Assembly (NCBI GenBank): GCA_028583605.1
Contig: CM053328.1
Location: forward strand, 33,649,578 to 33,713,577
Length of the DNA: 64,000 bases
Source of the DNA: Dastarcus helophoroides
Lineage: Eukaryota > Arthropoda > Insecta > Coleoptera > Bothrideridae
Direction of reading: 5' to 3'
Shown: positions 56,323 to 64,000 of the stretch, in pieces
How the letters are laid out: each line of letters opens with the position of its first letter
Position numbering within the stretch: position 1 is the first letter of the stretch
The notes under the pieces: model-generated
What the model was told of the DNA's origin: nothing
Seen by the model: the letters and a program-made list of their open reading frames with translations, nothing else
Database searches by the model: none
Position numbers and translations under genes: made by a program

Positions 56323-57185
56323 CAGGGGTCGCCAAACTTTTAAGTCAAAAGAGCCAGCTGCAATAAAAAAATTGGTTTCGTGAATTTCAAAGAGAAGGGA
56401 CTTTCAATTTTTTCTTATTTTACGTTTTATTTCAAAATTAAATCAGATACATCAGACAAAATATGGGACAGAGAGAGACCCCTTTGACTCATGTAGTCAA
56501 ACGAAAACATATTCAGCCCAAAACATCTTTTAATTCTCAAAATTTAGAGCTTTATTTCAAAATCTGCCTTTTTCTCTCAAATTTGAGTTTTTTTAACTCT
56601 TCTCTGTATTTGTCTTTGCTTAACTATGTATTTTACTCCTAAAATTATATTTGTTTCCCTAAATCTTTCTTTCTTCTCAAAGTTGACAATCTGTAAAAAT
56701 GTTTACTATTTTCTAATTCGACAGACTAAAAGATTCGACTTATTTCTCAAAAATTCATCTTTGGTCGATTTCTTAATGAAAAAAAGTAATAATTTAAAGA
56801 TTTTAAATAAAAGAGTTTTTGAAGATTTCGACCTTTTCCTCAAAGTTTTCTTTTTCGAAATTTAGATCTATTCTTAAATTTGACTTTTTTCCAAATTACA
56901 TTTTTTTGACTTTATTCTAACTTGCGACTTTTTCTCGAAATTTTTATTCTTTTTAAATAACATTCCTTTTGCATATTTCACCATTTCACCCAAATATTGA
57001 CTTCTGCAGAACATTTAAACTTTTATTTATTTTGATAACGAAGGCTTCCACGGCCAGCGTCAGTACAGGATATACTTTTTCCGGGATTGGACCGTGTCAA
57101 AGAACTACTAAAAGTGTTCGACGTTTCGCCCACCATCGCAGGGGGCTTCTTCAGGAACAAAGAAAAGAACAACAGCTCCTCCCAT

Positions 57186-57542
57186 CTCTCAAAGATAAAA
57201 TTTCATCCTTTTGTTCTAATGGCGTGTACAAGGGTTCCTTGTTCTTGTGGTTCAGTGTACATCGGAGAAACGGGGCGATCATTTAAGACGCTAATATCCG
57301 AGCACCAAAGATGTCTTAGGTCCGGTTTATTTTCGCAGTCAGCCATTGCCGAACATCAACATGAGACCGGACATAAGATTCTCTTTGATAATATCTCAAT
57401 TATATCCAATATTCCCAATTACTATAATAGGAAGATACGCGAGGCCATTGAAATCCAAAAATTCCCCAAAAACATCAACAGAGACAATGGTTACATGCTT
57501 TCTTCCATCTGGAAACCAACCATCGGAAATCTTCGGAAGTAA
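57186..57542 (+). pseudogene. Penelope-like GIY-YIG endonuclease domain, broken
   Basis: Frame one carries DKISSFCSNGVYK (57196-57233). A 1-2 base frameshift near 57231 then moves to the frame encoding VPCSCGSVYIGETGRSFK and SEHQRCLRSGLFSQSAIAEH, continuing to HETGHKILFD, then REAIEIQKFP (with the family's catalytic Glu) and the C-terminus SSIWKPTIGNLRK, stop at 57542. Known: the GIY-YIG nuclease nicks target DNA for Penelope-like retroelement insertion. Oddity: where the family normally has an Arg in the TGRS..TRI.EH segment, this copy has Leu (KTLISEH), so it would probably be dead even without the frameshift. No RT domain precedes it. Confidence 0.88.
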
Positions 57543-57592
57543 TCGCGCAGACGAATGGTATATAAAGTTTCCCTTTCCCTCTTTCCTGTCAG

Positions 57593-57725
57593 AAGAGTTT
57601 CGCCTCTGGTATGGTGGACATACTGAGTTACCGTGTCCTTCTGTCAAAACTTTCTTATCCTTTGTACCAATTTTCAATTCAAAAGAGTTTCGCCTCTGGT
57701 ATGGTGGACATACTGCGTTACCGTG
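57593..57725 (+). repeat. 43-bp direct repeat, 90-bp spacing, in the Penelope-like 3' region
   Basis: AAGAGTTTCGCCTCTGGTAT, then GGTGGACATACTG(A/C)GTTACCGTG, occurs at 57593-57635 and again at 57683-57725 with one mismatch. The spacer is AT-rich. Only the longer repeats are conserved, suggesting a duplicated functional segment or recent slippage. Confidence 0.9.
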
Positions 57726-58523
57726 CTCTGATGTTTTGAAATTGGCCTTTTCATTTTTGCATATTCTGTCATATTCCTCTTTTCATTTATTTTTCTTTTC
57801 TTTGCTCCTGAAAAGGCCCCCTACGAAGGTGGGCGAAACGTCGAACACTTTTAGTAGTTCTTTGACACGGTCCAATCCCGGAAGAAGTATATCCTGTATT
57901 TTATTTATTTTCTGGAAATTTCGACCTGTTTCCCAAAATTAGGTGTTTCTCGAAATTCCAACTTTTAACTGAAAATTCGATATTTTATTATATTTCTGCA
58001 AGCTGGGATTTTATCGGCAAAATTCGCTCATTTTCAAAATGTTTGACTTTACGCATTTGATTTTGTTCTTAAAATGTGACTTTCTCTGGGAAACTTTGAC
58101 CTTTTTTTTTAAAGTTCGACAATTTTCTCGAAACTGGAAGTTTTATCAACATTTCTTTTTATTTAGAAATTATTTTACCAAATTTTTTCAAAATTTGAAT
58201 TTTTCTGAAAATTTGAACTTTTTTTTATTTGTCCTGTTCTCGAAATTTCAAATTTAATCTCAAAATTTGACTTTCTGTGGAAAATTGCACATTACATATT
58301 TTCTTCTTCTCTGAAAAACTTCGACTTCTTAAAATTCGACAATTTTTTCTAAGCTTTGCGTTTTTACAATTTCTCTTCTCGAGATTCTATAATTTTTCAC
58401 AAAATTCAAATTTATCTAAAAATTTCAGGTTTTTAAATTTGTTCCAAGTTTCAATTTATTGTCAAAATTCGATGTTTTTTTTTTAATTTTGCTTTTTTAA
58501 ATTTTTGACAAATTCATATTTTT

Positions 58524-58605
58524 TCTTCATGGTAGACCCTTATTGACCGGAGATATTATGTTTCTTTCAAACTGGGCCGAAGAAATGTTAAATAAATTGA
58601 AAAAA
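58524..58605 (+). mobile_element. Short hairpin retroposon, copy 2 (palindrome deleted)
   Basis: Starts TTCATGGTAGACCCTTATTG, then ACCGGAGATATTATG, TTTCTTTC, then jumps to AAACTGGGCCGAAGAAATGT and ends AATAAATTGAAAAAAA. It is flanked by the 13-bp direct repeat AATTCATATTTTT (58511-58523 and 58606-58618). Compared with the copy at 39653-39780 it lacks 42 bp: one palindrome arm and the centre. Independent target duplications show that both copies moved as units. Confidence 0.75.
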
Positions 58606-60699
58606 AATTCATATTTTTCGAAATCTCTTTTTTTTAAAATTCGAATTTTTCCGGAAACATCAACTTTTATTTCGAACAAAATTCAATTCTCAAAATTTGA
58701 TTTTTTTCCCTAAAATTTGACTTTCTTTAGGAAATTTTGACCTTTTTTTTAAAGTTTAACACTTCTCGAAATTGAAAGTTTTACCGACATTCTCTTTTCT
58801 TTCGAAATTATTTTACTAATTTTCTCAAAATTCGATTTACCTGAAAATTTGGGTTTTTTTTAATTCGTCTTGTTTTTGAAATTCCAAATTTATTCTCAAA
58901 ATTTAATTTTCACTGGAAAATTGCAAATTTTATCGAAATTTTTATCGACTTTTTTAAAGACCGACACTTTTAATCTTCCAGTTTATTTTTACAACTTATC
59001 TTTCATATACAAATTCCAAGTTTTTAAATTTGGTTTGAATTTCAATCTATTGTCGAAATTCGACTTCTTTTTAAAATTTTGCCCTCATTCCAGAACTTTG
59101 GACAAATTCATTTTTTTAATATCTTAATTTTTCTTAATTGCTTTTCAAAATATCTTCCGTTTTCTGAAAATTTGGTTTTTTCTCCAAATTTAAATTAATC
59201 TGAAAATTTGTTTTTTTAAATTACCTTTTTTTCTAAATTTCAAATTTATTCCCAAAATTTAACTTTCTCTGGAAAATTGTAAATTTTTTGTCAAAGTTTT
59301 GAGCTTTTCCTAAAATTTAGACTTTTTCCTTGAAATTTTTCCTAAAATTTAAGCTTTTTCTTCTTCTCTGTAAAACTTCAACTTTTTTAAATTTCAATTT
59401 TTTTTTCTAAGCTTCCAGTTTACTTTTATAATTTCTCTTTTCGAAATTTTGCAATTTTAAAAAGAATTTAAAATTGTCCACAAGTTTCAGGTTTTAAATT
59501 TGTTTTAAGTTTCAATCCATTGTCAAACGTTTTTTCTAAAATTTTCTTTTTGAGATCTTTCGATAAATTCATTTTTTTTCGAAATCTTTCCTTTTTTCCT
59601 AATTAGGCAAATCATTGTTTTAATCTCTTCATTTTTCCCAATTTTTTTTCCAAATCTATTCCTTTTTCTCTAAATTCGGGTTTTTCTGGGAAATTTTGAC
59701 CTTTTTTAAAGTTGAGCACTTCTAGAAATTTTCTTGGAATTTTCTTTCGAAAGTATTTTACCAATTTTCTTAAAATTCGAATTTATTTGAAAATTTTGAG
59801 TTTTTTTAATTCGTCTTGTTCTCGAAATTGAAAATTTATTCTGAAAATTTAGCTTTCTCTGGAAAATTGCAATTTTTTATGGACACTTTGAGCTGTTCTA
59901 AACTTTTTCCGTGAAATTCTTCCTCAAATTAAACTTTTTTCTGCTTCACTGAAAAATTTTTTAAGGTTTCACTTAATTTTTACAATTTCTCTTCGAAATT
60001 TTACTATATTTCAAAAAATTCAAATTTGTCTAAAAGTTTCAGGTTTTTAATTTGTCCTGGGTTTCAATTTATTGTCAAACTTCTACGTTTTTTTTCTAAG
60101 ATTGTACCATTTATTGAAAGCTTTTGATAAATTCATATCTCTTGAAATCTGTCTCTTTCTCAATTTTTGTGGAATCTCTTCTGTTTTCTCAATTTTTTCA
60201 AAGCCTCTTTTTCTTAATTTTTTCGCAATCTCTTTTTCTCAAAATTCGGCTTTTTCTTTTATTTTGGACTTTGGTATTTGCCGTTTCTGTAAATTTAGAT
60301 TTTTTTTCTCACAAAAAGAAATTCACGAAATCTCAAGGTTGTAGAAATTTTACAAATGAAAAAATAAAAATCATAAGAAAAATATTTTTCAGAACTTTCG
60401 TCTCCCGAAGTTGGTCTTTTTCTAGAAATTTCAAATTTCATGTGTTTTTTCAAAATGTTAATATAAATCGATCTAAAATTTCGGAAAAACACTTCTTGAA
60501 ATCGTAACACTTTTTGTTAAAATTTAGGTAAAACGTAAAAATTCCCAGAAAAGTATTTTTGGAAACTTCAACTTCTGCAGGTCACTTGTTTAATGAGTGT
60601 CTGCATGTCTGTCCACCCCAGCTTTTATTTATTTTTTTAGGGGAATTTAAAGAGCCGCAATTTTCTTTTAAATGAGCCGCGGTTTGCCGACCCCTGTTT

Positions 60700-61100
60700 T
60701 ATTTTATTCGATTGTATCAAAATTATAAAAAAATTGATCTAGAATTGCGACCTGTCGCGTGATCAATGATCATATACATATGCATAGACCAACCAACGAA
60801 ACTGCATATCGGTTTTCAATTACGAATTTTAGAGTTAGTAACAGTTTTAAGGTTTGCAAATGTTGTACTGTTTAGAGAAAACTTTTTTCTATCCAAAACA
60901 CTATAATACAATTAATGTAATTTTTATGAACGGTTTGTAGCCATGTGTCTCGGAAGAAAAAATTTTTAAATAAAAAAATTAATATGTCATTTTTCAAGAA
61001 AAACTGTACTTCTCTAGCTTCTTGAGGTTTGTGTCTCTCTCTAGGGTATAAACAGTTAACATCCTCTGTCATTACCATTAAATAATCTTTTCTATTTCAG
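60700..61100. other. End of the giant intron
   Basis: Unique-looking AT-rich DNA between the hAT-like right end and exon 2, finishing in the acceptor tract TCTTTTCTATTTCAG. A duplicate-like patch ATGATCATATACATATGCAT is at about 60767. The minus frame 60872-61078 has no domain. Confidence 0.45.
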
Positions 61101-61430
61101 ATCGAATGACTTTCTCAAGCTGCGTCAAATCGCCTACAGGAGAAACTTCCTCCAGCTCATCATGGATGAAAACGACAAGTTAACGGACTGTGAATACATC
61201 CACGAGAGAAACCAAGTCAGATCGTTCCTAGATAAATTTAAAATCGAATTAGCCAATTTAACTAATACCTCTAATATTAGTATAATTTCCTTGGATAACA
61301 AAAGTCCCCCATCTGAAATTTCCCGGTGGTTAAACGTCAAGAAGTCAAGAAATGAGTGCAAAACCTTGCACGAGGAAATAAAACGCAAAATTTTAGAGTA
61401 TAGACAAAGTAATGTTACCAGTGTTGGCAG
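61101..61430 (+). CDS. Group III secretory phospholipase A2 precursor, exon 2 (propeptide)
   Basis: Seen: the acceptor TTTCTATTTCAG ends at 61100. The exon is 330 bp, open throughout in the frame set by exon 1 (phase 2 in, phase 2 out), and ends before GTGAGT at 61431. It encodes about residues 70-180: a hydrophilic, probably helical stretch beginning RSNDFLKLRQIAYRRNF, then DENDKLTDCEY. Four N-glycosylation sequons follow (three overlapping in NLTNTSNIS, one in SNVTS). There are two cysteines, in LTDCEY and NECKTL. Known: several insect group III PLA2 precursors carry a long N-terminal extension before the catalytic domain. Inference: this is the propeptide removed at the RRKR site in exon 3. 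A 153-residue open frame on the opposite strand (61134-61595) is an antisense shadow. The next intron is only 184 bp, in contrast to the 32-kb intron before it. Confidence 0.82.
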
Positions 61431-61614
61431 GTGAGTAATTTTGTTTACAAAAACGTGTGACTTCGGTTTTTGTGCATTGTGTCTATGTGCGGTTTGAAAC
61501 GATAGGTGTTGGGCTTTATTGCGCTTTTTCCATACTGGGGCAATCCTCCAGAGTTTTTGGGTTGTTGGTGTTGGTCTTATAGTTTCCTGGCTCACCCCTC
61601 TCTATTTTGCACAG

Positions 61615-61839
61615 GTCCATGTTTCGAAGAAAACGATCTATGTTGATCGCTCCCGGTACAAAATGGTGCGGGCATTCTCATGACGCCTCCTCGTACACAG
61701 AATTGGGTGTGATGTCCGAGACAGATAGGTGTTGCAGAAGGCACGATTATTGCAAATTGGACATACCGGGATTCACGAGCAAATACAATTATTACAATCC
61801 GTTGCCGTTCACACTTTCACATTGCTTTTGCGACGACAG
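61615..61839 (+). CDS. Group III secretory phospholipase A2, exon 3 (catalytic core)
   Basis: Role: Ca2+-dependent hydrolysis of the sn-2 ester of glycerophospholipids, secreted. Seen: the acceptor TTTTGCACAG ends at 61614 and the donor GTAGGG starts at 61840; phase is 2 at both ends. Counting from the 28706 Met, RRKR (184-187) is followed by the calcium loop KWCGHSH (196-202), then DRCCRRHDYC (217-226) with the catalytic His223/Asp224, and CFCDD (250-254) with the second catalytic Asp at 253. Against the numbering used for the bee-venom type family, all landmarks fit one constant offset (189) without gaps, so the core is intact. Oddity: the second glycine of the calcium loop (family Gly12) is Ser201. 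The domain is incomplete here: the Cys- and Tyr-containing C-terminal part must come from at least one more exon, not identified before 64000. The furin-like site two residues before the expected mature start indicates proprotein processing. Confidence 0.94.
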
Positions 61840-63928
61840 GTAGGGTTTTTATAAATTGTCTTGTGTGCGACGTGCTATAGCGATGATACCATCAAGATTT
61901 CCAATCTAGGGAATGCAAATTTCAGGAGTAATGATCTATGTCAAATTTTTAATTAAGAAACAAAATTAAAAGGACACTTTGAATTCGCTTTATTAATCTT
62001 TCCACTTGGATACGTTGCTTATATTTAGTTTGACTGAATTATTTTTTGGGTTTTAATTAAAAATTGCAGCTGTCGTAACATGAAATTATCGAAGATATTA
62101 ATTTGGGGAATTGAGATTTTTAAATGTTTTTTTTTCTCGCACTGAGTTTTAGAGAATTACACTTGGTATTAATAAACGATAACTACTGGTGAAAAGCTTT
62201 GTTGTTTTATGCAATATCGTTAAAAATCATGATTTTCATAATTTCCATATTCAGCGGATATTTTAATTCGCAATTTTACCATAATGACTTCTTCTAATAA
62301 TAAATGTTGCTCATGTTTACCTATCTTTTCTATCGCACCTGCTGCATATATTCATAAATATTTTAAGAATTCAATTATGCGCTTTAAGCTTGTCATGCAA
62401 ATCGAATTGAAAAACATTCAGAAATATTTTTGCGACCACTTAAACATTGGATTTTATTACAATGTTCACCAAACATGCTACTTCAGGAAATACACCGTTG
62501 TGTTGCAAAGAGCGATCCGCGAAATTTACCCTTGACATTCTTGCTACCGGGGCACGTCGAAAAGTTTCCAGCTTAAAAAAAAACTATATCTATTGGGTGA
62601 ATAGAGTATAAAACGATAATCCTAATTATGTCTATGCGTTCGAACACTTTGATTATAACATGTGTCAAAAAAAAACTGCAACTCATGGATTATCCCATAT
62701 AGCCCATATTGGCTAACCTTGCATTTTAGGTAGGACAAGGTCTCTTCTTTCGTTCTGTAATGTTACCTTCAAATAGAATTTTCAAAGTCGATAACCCTCC
62801 CATTCGGTTGCCATCTAATGAAAATGAGTGTTAATGATTTTGTTCTATGTAACGTACATCTGACAATAATGTTGCCAAATTTGCACAATTTTCTTCAATA
62901 TGCAGAATTTTTTTACTTGGCGCTGATGGAGAAAAACAAGAAAATAATTTAAATTTAAAGATTTTTTTATTAAAACCGAATGAGCCCCCAAAGCATTCTA
63001 GCAGTATTAAAAAACAAAATTTCTAACAAAAACTGCAAAACTATTAAAAACAACTAAATATCTAAAACGAGAAAAGATCGAAATTTCAGGTTTAAAGTAA
63101 ACATTTTTGAAAAGCGGATTATAATCAATAAAATTTTATTCTGAGTTTGAAATTCCGATTTTACTATTTTTCCGAAAGTTACAACTTCAAATTAAATGTT
63201 TTGTTGGAATGTCACCTTTTTTTCGAAATTTTCGAAAAAAATATCTAAATTTTGGATCTCGAAATTTTGAACTTTTTCTCAAAATTTCGATTATTGACTT
63301 TCAACATTTGACATTTTTTTGATTTCTAAAGTTTTCACTTGATATTAAGAATTGGAACTATAGAGGATGTTTCAGCAGAAGTAGCACAATTGGTACTGGT
63401 GAATCTGTAGCTAAAATGAACAGGTTTGGCAAAATATTACCTTAGTAAAATGGTCACCACTTAGAAGATGCAGCTTTCAACAAGTTTCTAATAGTATGGA
63501 ATAGTGGTTGTGATTTGAAAATCAAAAAAAAAATATATAAAAGTCAAATTTTACACAATTTTTCTACTAATGCATGCATGTGTAACTTCTCAACAATTTT
63601 CTCAACATTTTACTGTCTTAGTGGCCCCGAGGTTCAAAATCTGATGATCAGGGATTCCTAAATCTTCAGTCGGCTGAATTTGGTGGCCCTAAATTATTTT
63701 TTCTAATGAATTATGGACGCAGGATCGTAACGAAGAATCTTACAAAAAAAGTATAAAATTTTTAACCAAATATTCCAGAATTTTGAGAAAAAAAGGCAAA
63801 ATTTGAATATTACAATTGAAATTTTGTTAAAAACCAATATTTTGAAAATTAGAGCTTCAAATCAATATTTAAAAAATATATAAAAATTAAAGTTAAACTT
63901 AAAATTTTGAAAGCAATATCTAAATATG
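61840..63928. other. Next PLA2 intron, repeats and an unexplained ORF
   Basis: Begins with donor GTAGGG. The + frame 62284-62535 contains HLNIGFYYNVHQTCYFRKY, loosely like the conserved G..YFN.....C(F/Y) stretch that should follow in the next PLA2 exon. However, spacing is one residue short on each side, and no phase-2 acceptor precedes it in the right frame. AAAAACATTCAG at 62421 gives the wrong frame. From about 63060 the degenerate AT repeat returns. 63365-63480 (GAGGATGTTTCAGCAGAAGT) looks transposon-derived. No exon could be supported here. Confidence 0.4.
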
Positions 63929-64000
63929 ATAACGAAGGCTTCCACGGCCAGTCCAGTACAGGATATACTTCTTCTGGGATTGGACCGTGTCAAAGAACTA
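63929..64000 (+). mobile_element. Penelope-like terminal repeat running off the window
   Basis: From GATAACGAAGGCTTCCACGG to TTGGACCGTGTCAAAGAACT it matches the left repeat at 57034-57105 almost base for base. Differences are a 2-bp gap in the GCCAG..TCCAGTAC part and TTCTTCTGG for TTTTTCCGG. It has the same orientation as that repeat. A second Penelope-like copy therefore starts here and continues past the end. Confidence 0.88.

Larger units (their letters stand above)
57034..57898 (+). mobile_element. Penelope-like element fragment with inverted terminal repeats
   Basis: Left repeat 57034-57160: GATAACGAAGGCTTCCACGG, TACAGGATATACTTTTTCCG, GGATTGGACCGTGTCAAAGA, ACTACTAAAAGTGTTCGACG, TTTCGCCCACC. 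Its inverted, shorter partner is at 57801-57898 (GGTGGGCGAAACGTCGAACA, CTTTTAGTAGTTCTTTGACA, CGGTCCAATCCCGG). Between them lies the C-terminal GIY-YIG nuclease region of a Penelope-like ORF on + and a 3' UTR with a 43-bp direct repeat. The RT part is missing, so the copy is 5'-truncated with an inverted terminal repeat attached, as Penelope-like elements often show. A further left-type repeat starts at 63929. Confidence 0.85.
56380..60630 (+). repeat. T-rich degenerate repeat inside the hAT-like element
   Basis: TTTTCTCAAAATTCGA, TTTCTCTGGAAAATTG and AATTTGACTTTCT words, T-rich on +. A looser period is visible: the series CTTTCTCTGGAAAATTGCAA, TTCAGGTTTTTAAATTTGTT and CAATTTATTGTCAAA recurs near 58270-58480, 58910-59060, 59270-59530 and 59850-60080. 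Phe-rich frames (58039-58257, 58870-59127, 60124-60507) are translations of it. Confidence 0.6.
56323..60696. mobile_element. hAT-like element, 4.37 kb, with nested insertions
   Basis: Left end CAGGGGTCGCCAAACTTTTA; right end on the minus strand CAGGGGTCGGCAAACCGCGG. These match at 15 of the first 16 positions and share AAGAGCC / GAGCCGC subterminal words. The adjacent 8-bp sequences TTCTATTC (56315-56322) and TTTTATTT (60697-60704) match at six positions and differ by two C/T changes, as an aged 8-bp hAT target duplication would. The interior is T-rich degenerate repeat plus a Penelope-like fragment and a hairpin retroposon; no hAT transposase is visible. Alternatively the two ends belong to different copies. 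Confidence 0.6.
28915..61100 (+). other. Giant intron between PLA2 exons 1 and 2 (32,186 bp)
   Basis: The donor GTAAGA at 28915 and acceptor CTATTTCAG ending at 61100 delimit the interval. It is filled by transposon relics and degenerate AT repeats listed separately. Both flanking coding exons are phase 2. No further exon of the same gene was recognised inside it. Assigning it as one intron assumes exon 1 belongs to this gene; a missed small exon would subdivide it. Confidence 0.6.

Noticed and set aside
57346..57942. 198-residue + frame overlapping the GIY-YIG region
   Set aside because: An alternative frame of the nuclease sequence continuing through the 3' region. The GIY-YIG motifs are in the other frame, and this one has no domain.
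60124..60507. 127-residue + frame
   Set aside because: Phe/Ser-rich translation of the T-rich repeat inside the hAT-like element, with overlapping frames on both strands.
61134..61595. 153-residue minus-strand open frame
   Set aside because: Antisense to PLA2 exon 2 and its intron; the + strand frame has correct splice sites, phase and family match.
61923..61960. ATTTCAG acceptor giving an 84-bp intron after exon 3
   Set aside because: Only ten codons remain open in phase, and they lack the aromatic-to-Cys-Leu pattern expected after the CFCDD motif.
62066..62130. TTGCAG acceptor-like site as start of PLA2 exon 4
   Set aside because: In the required phase the frame gives SCRNMKLSKILIW with none of the expected residues; the other phases hit stops at once.

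Overview
The window looks like arthropod nuclear DNA, most likely insect. It is very AT-rich and packed with transposon relics and degenerate repeats. It holds one recognisable host gene, whose exons are separated by enormous introns. Nothing suggests bacterial, organellar or viral genome organisation: there are GT-AG splice sites, mariner, pogo-like, hAT-like, Jockey-like and Penelope-like elements, and no operons. A finer taxonomic call is not supportable from sequence reading alone.

The host gene is on the + strand and encodes a secreted group III phospholipase A2 precursor. Coding exon 1 (28706-28914) carries the signal peptide. Exon 2 (61101-61430) encodes a glycosylatable propeptide. 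Exon 3 (61615-61839) carries a dibasic RRKR site followed at once by the calcium loop, the CCRRHDYC active-site helix and the CFCDD motif. All three junctions are in the same phase (2) with consensus splice sites. The intron between exons 1 and 2 is 32,186 bp. The 3' exon(s) with the remaining C-terminal cysteines were not found and probably lie beyond 64000. A spliced 5' UTR is suggested by an acceptor at 28669. Candidate non-coding first exons with TATA-like elements lie at about 7503-7568 and about 18700-18730.

Layout: 1-7200 is a T-rich degenerate repeat field with a pogo-like MITE. 7200-7570 is a GC-richer island that may be a promoter. 8900-17000 is the same repeat type, mostly in the opposite strand orientation, with foldback elements. 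20340-27310 is a 120-bp satellite with a higher-order repeat. 28670-28914 is exon 1. 28915-61100 is the giant intron, a catalogue of insertions: a tRNA-like segment, degenerate repeats, a mariner fragment, a perfect 94-bp palindrome, a 5'-truncated Jockey-like LINE, a foldback element, a SERF-like small ORF, a full-length dead mariner, a 3.1-kb long-TIR element, a 123-bp tandem repeat split by a probable solo LTR, and a 4.4-kb hAT-like element with a nested Penelope-like GIY-YIG fragment. 61101-61839 holds exons 2 and 3. The window ends inside another Penelope-like terminal repeat.

The most unusual signals are these. (1) A palindromic repeat family (five or six copies) and the Penelope-like terminal repeats both contain a hammerhead-ribozyme-like core: a CTGAAGA box, a hairpin, GAAAC, a self-complementary stem III and a matching stem I. 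(2) A very short hairpin retroposon has 12-13 bp target-site duplications; one copy is a perfect 47+47 bp palindrome and another is a deletion derivative of it. (3) The 1.6-kb higher-order satellite. (4) A long-TIR element with a paralogous empty site a few hundred bases away.
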